Shown in pieces: positions 61,576 through 64,000 of a stretch of 64,000 bases of DNA. The DNA is from Diplonema papillatum. Its lineage: Eukaryota > Euglenozoa > Diplonemea > Diplonemida > Diplonemidae. The notes under the pieces were generated by a model. That model saw only the letters and a list, made by a program, of their open reading frames with translations. It searched no databases and was not told the origin of the DNA. The stretch lies in NCBI GenBank assembly GCA_030068145.1, contig JAPJBO010000260.1, forward strand, positions 124,001 to 188,000, read 5' to 3'. Positions within the stretch are counted from its first letter, which is position 1. Each line of letters opens with the position of its first letter. The translations under genes and the position numbers were made by a program.

Positions 61576-62769
61576 TCAAACGTGCAGCAAAACGAAAGAA
61601 ACAACATCGACCGCCTCCGGTTGCCCCCCCAGGTCAGCATGCCGCTCCCGCAGCCCCGCGACTGTTTCGCCGGTCTCAGCGAACAAGGCCGCGTCTTCCA
61701 AGCCGCCCAAGCTCCGCCTCTCGCAGGCAGTGACGACAACAACGCCGAGGTGCCCCTCTTCCGGTCCAACGCACGTGCGCAACACGTCGCCGACCGACAC
61801 GGAATCCGTCCTGCAAGCTGTTACTCCCTTCGCCGCATCGTGGAGCCCGGCTGCCAGGACCAGTCGGCGGCTCTGGTCGGTTGGCCGGTGCAGGACCGCG
61901 TCGAAAATGTCCAATTGCCGGACGAAGGCGGAATTGGGCGAGATCCAAGGCCGCGCGTCACGGATCTGCTGCAAGGCATCTGCACAGCCCAGCCCGGCGG
62001 TCCGCATCAAGTGGCAGGCGACCATCGCGGCTGAGCGGGACACGCCGGCCCTGCAGTGCACGAGGACGTACGCCGCCTCGCCGCCGCGCAGGACGGCGTC
62101 CATCCAGTCGAGGGTAGCCTTCACGTCCCGCAGCAGCTCCGTCTCGTTGCCGGCGGTGTCCCTCATGGTCACCTGCAGCCACGGCGCGCCCGCCAGCTTC
62201 CCCTGGCCCCCGCCGTACGGCACGACGTCCCTCTCCATCGACAGCATGTCATCTGCATCGAGCAACGATACGATGGCCACCGGCTCGTGTACCGCCCCCT
62301 GTTGGAGCTGCTCTACGAAGCGAAGGCAGCCTTTCAGGGAGCAAATCGCCAGCTGTTGTGAGACCCTGTGCACCCGATCGTCTTCCTCCGTTTCGATGTC
62401 GTCGGCTTCGCCGTCTTCATCGCCCTCTGCGGCGCCCGGTGGTTCCCAGAGTTCGGGGTCGAACAGCATCTCGACGCTCTCGTCGTCGACGACCATCACC
62501 CGCTCCGAGTCACCACCGTAGCTGAAGACGCCGACGCCGGTTCCTTCGACGAGGGCCAGCACTGCGTCCAAGCATGCCGCCGGCGTCACAATTGCGGCCT
62601 TGTGCCCGCTTTCCACTGCTCGCGCGGCATCCTCCGCCGCCCATGACGCTTCCGCCTGCGGGACGACATGCACGGCGCTGCTGTAGTCTGCCCCGGCCGC
62701 CACTATCCGCTGGGTCGCATTTTCGGCGAGTTCGGACAAAAGGAACAGCGTGTCCCCTGCAGCGGCCAT
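61576..62769 (-). CDS. Dual-specificity protein phosphatase
   Basis: ATG at 62769, TGA at 61576. Residues 1-110 form an N-terminal domain of unknown type, followed by an acidic linker (AAEGDEDGEADDIETEEDD). From about 140 the phosphatase domain reads LQVTMRDTAGNETELLRDV, with the general-acid Asp in MRDT, and YVLVHCRAGVSRSAAMVACH, the HCxxGxSRS P-loop with nucleophile Cys near residue 236. Helices then follow (ALQQIRDARPWISPNSAFV). The C-terminal 110 residues are unassigned; the last dozen codons lose the G/C bias, so an intron may begin near 61610. It hydrolyses phosphotyrosine and/or phosphoserine/threonine, or another phosphate ester. Confidence 0.85.
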   Translation of the reverse strand: MAAAGDTLFLLSELAENATQRIVAAGADYSSAVHVVPQAEASWAAEDAARAVESGHKAAIVTPAACLDAVLALVEGTGVGVFSYGGDSERVMVVDDESVEMLFDPELWEPPGAAEGDEDGEADDIETEEDDRVHRVSQQLAICSLKGCLRFVEQLQQGAVHEPVAIVSLLDADDMLSMERDVVPYGGGQGKLAGAPWLQVTMRDTAGNETELLRDVKATLDWMDAVLRGGEAAYVLVHCRAGVSRSAAMVACHLMRTAGLGCADALQQIRDARPWISPNSAFVRQLDIFDAVLHRPTDQSRRLVLAAGLHDAAKGVTACRTDSVSVGDVLRTCVGPEEGHLGVVVVTACERRSLGGLEDAALFAETGETVAGLRERHADLGGQPEAVDVVSFVLLHV

Positions 62770-62959
62770 TGGAGGCTGCGTCCCCCACCCCTTCTGATGA
62801 CGCCTCGCGCGGGGACACGTGTGGGCAGCCGAGTTTTCTTTCGCGGCAGGAGGGGTGGTGCCTTGTTGTGGGGTATGTGAAAAAGAACGGTGACAATATT
62901 ACTCGACGGTTCACCTTTTGTACTAACACGTACGGCGTTGCCGGTGACACTGGGCGGTC

Positions 62960-63585
62960 ACACAGGCACACAGTCGCTTCTCAATGTCGCTTCTCAGTGC
63001 ACACAGTCGCTTCTCAGTGCACACAGTCGCTTCTCAGTGCACACAGTCGTCACTCGTCACACAGTTGTCACACGTTGTCACACAGTCGCCACACAGTCGT
63101 CACACAGTCGTCACACAGTCGTCACACAGTCGTCACACAGTCGTCACACAGTCGTCACACAGTCGCCACACAGTCGTCACACAGTCGTCACACAGTCGTC
63201 ACACAGTCGTCACACAGTCGTCACACAGTCGTCACACAGTCGCCACACAGTCGTCACAGAGTCGTCACAGTGCACACAGTCGTCACTCGTCACACAACAC
63301 GTTGTCACACAGTCGTCACACAGTCGTCACACAGTCGTCACACAGTCGTCACACAGTCGTCACACAGTCGTCACACAGTCGTCACACAGTCGTCACACAG
63401 TCGTCACACAGTCGTCACACAGTCGTCACACAGTCGTCACACAGTCGTCACACAGTCGTCACACAGTCGCCACACAGTCGTCACACAGTCGCCACACAGT
63501 CGCCACACAGTCGTCACACAGTTGGCACACAGTCGTCACACAGTGGCACTCAGTCACACAGTAGGCACACAGAGAAGGTCGAACA
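62960..63585 (+). repeat. 11-bp minisatellite CACACAGTCGT
   Basis: Roughly 50 units of CACACAGTCGT with CACACAGTCGC variants, preceded by three 20-bp units CACAGTCGCTTCTCAGTG. The period keeps all frames open (SSHSRHTVVTQ); not coding in my view. Confidence 0.95.
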
Positions 63586-63589
63586 CTCG

Positions 63590-64000
63590 TTTCCCTGCAA
63601 TAGACCGCTGTGTTGCAGCGTCGCCGAGTTGGGCGGCGAGTTGCCGGCAGCGGCCACGGAAGCTGGCAGCTTCTCGTGGGGGCCTCGCCCGCCATTGCAC
63701 GCTTCCAAAAGCCCGGGCTGCCGGAAGGAGTGCGCAGGGTTTGCTTCAAGAAATGTGCGAACGTACGAGATACCCACTTTTCTTGTTCTTCTGCTTTCCG
63801 CCACCCCGACGAGAACGAGAAAAAAGAAAAGTAAGTTCAGGCCCCGGCCCCTGTGAGCCGCGTGAAGGGAAGCAAAAACCAAAAGATAAGGAAAAGGAAA
63901 CATTGGTAGGAAAGCAAGAAGCGGGTGGATTTGGGACTACGTGAAGTAGAAAGAGTGGGTTGAAAGAGTGGAACCCGAGCCTTTTAGAATTTTTGAGGGG
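63590..64000. other. Window end, no gene assigned
   Basis: A GC-rich patch (63600-63720) is open on both strands, then A/G-rich sequence. Nothing recognisable. Confidence 0.3.

Noticed and set aside
61478-62521. 347-codon plus-strand frame opposite the phosphatase
   Set aside because: The minus frame has the HCxxGxSRS motif; the plus frame is a composition shadow.
62574-63944. 456-codon plus-strand frame
   Set aside because: Mostly the 11-bp minisatellite, plus the antisense of the phosphatase N-terminus.

Overview
The window looks like repeat-rich nuclear DNA of a eukaryotic microbe, most likely an euglenozoan and perhaps a diplonemid. Three things point that way. Short GC-rich coding exons, nearly all on the minus strand, are separated by kilobases of transposon and repeat debris. 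Several exons end at donors reading GTATGC. A fragment of 18S rDNA at 35775-35998 is eukaryotic in sequence. The genus is an inference; nothing here proves it.

Layout. 1-16.4 kb has no convincing host gene. It holds a tRNA-like SINE head, a decayed retrotransposon with reverse transcriptase and RNase H (5.9-8.4 kb), a second relic sharing one module with it (9.36-10.09 kb), and large minisatellites (42-bp, 16-bp and 117-119-bp units). 16.9-24.5 kb carries a run of minus-strand exons: an EF-hand exon joined in phase to a coiled-coil exon, a Ser/Arg-rich exon, a membrane-segment exon, and others. A broken gag-like relic is at 22.9-23.8 kb and partial exon copies at 25.2-26.4 kb. 26.5-37 kb is mostly dispersed repeats, foldback elements and the rRNA fragment. 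37.2-37.65 kb is a GRAM-like exon. 38.3-38.9 kb is a dead ubiquitin protease.

40.2-53.5 kb is best read as one minus-strand gene of four exons (53203-53521, 50786-51258, 43303-43622, 40232-40698). All three junctions agree in phase and give 521 codons including the stop. Its introns hold a tyrosine recombinase relic, an RNase H relic, a hAT-like transposase fragment and an unknown broken ORF. 54.8-55.9 kb is an O6-alkylguanine-DNA alkyltransferase whose active-site segment has been copied three more times downstream. 57.1-59.6 kb is an 829-codon coiled-coil, polyglutamine gene with a 5' partial copy at 59.77-60.2 kb. 61.6-62.8 kb is a dual-specificity phosphatase. 63 kb is an 11-bp minisatellite.

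Two patterns stand out. First, a dispersed repeat with a core like CAAGCGAACTTTAACTC sits just upstream of many exon starts, in the gene's own orientation, as if intron 3' ends or trans-splice acceptor regions derive from a repeat family. Second, at least five coding segments have broken copies in the same orientation, four of them within 1.1 kb of the original and one 5.5 kb away. The host genes do not form an obvious pathway. All exon limits are read by eye from splice-like signals, without transcript data.
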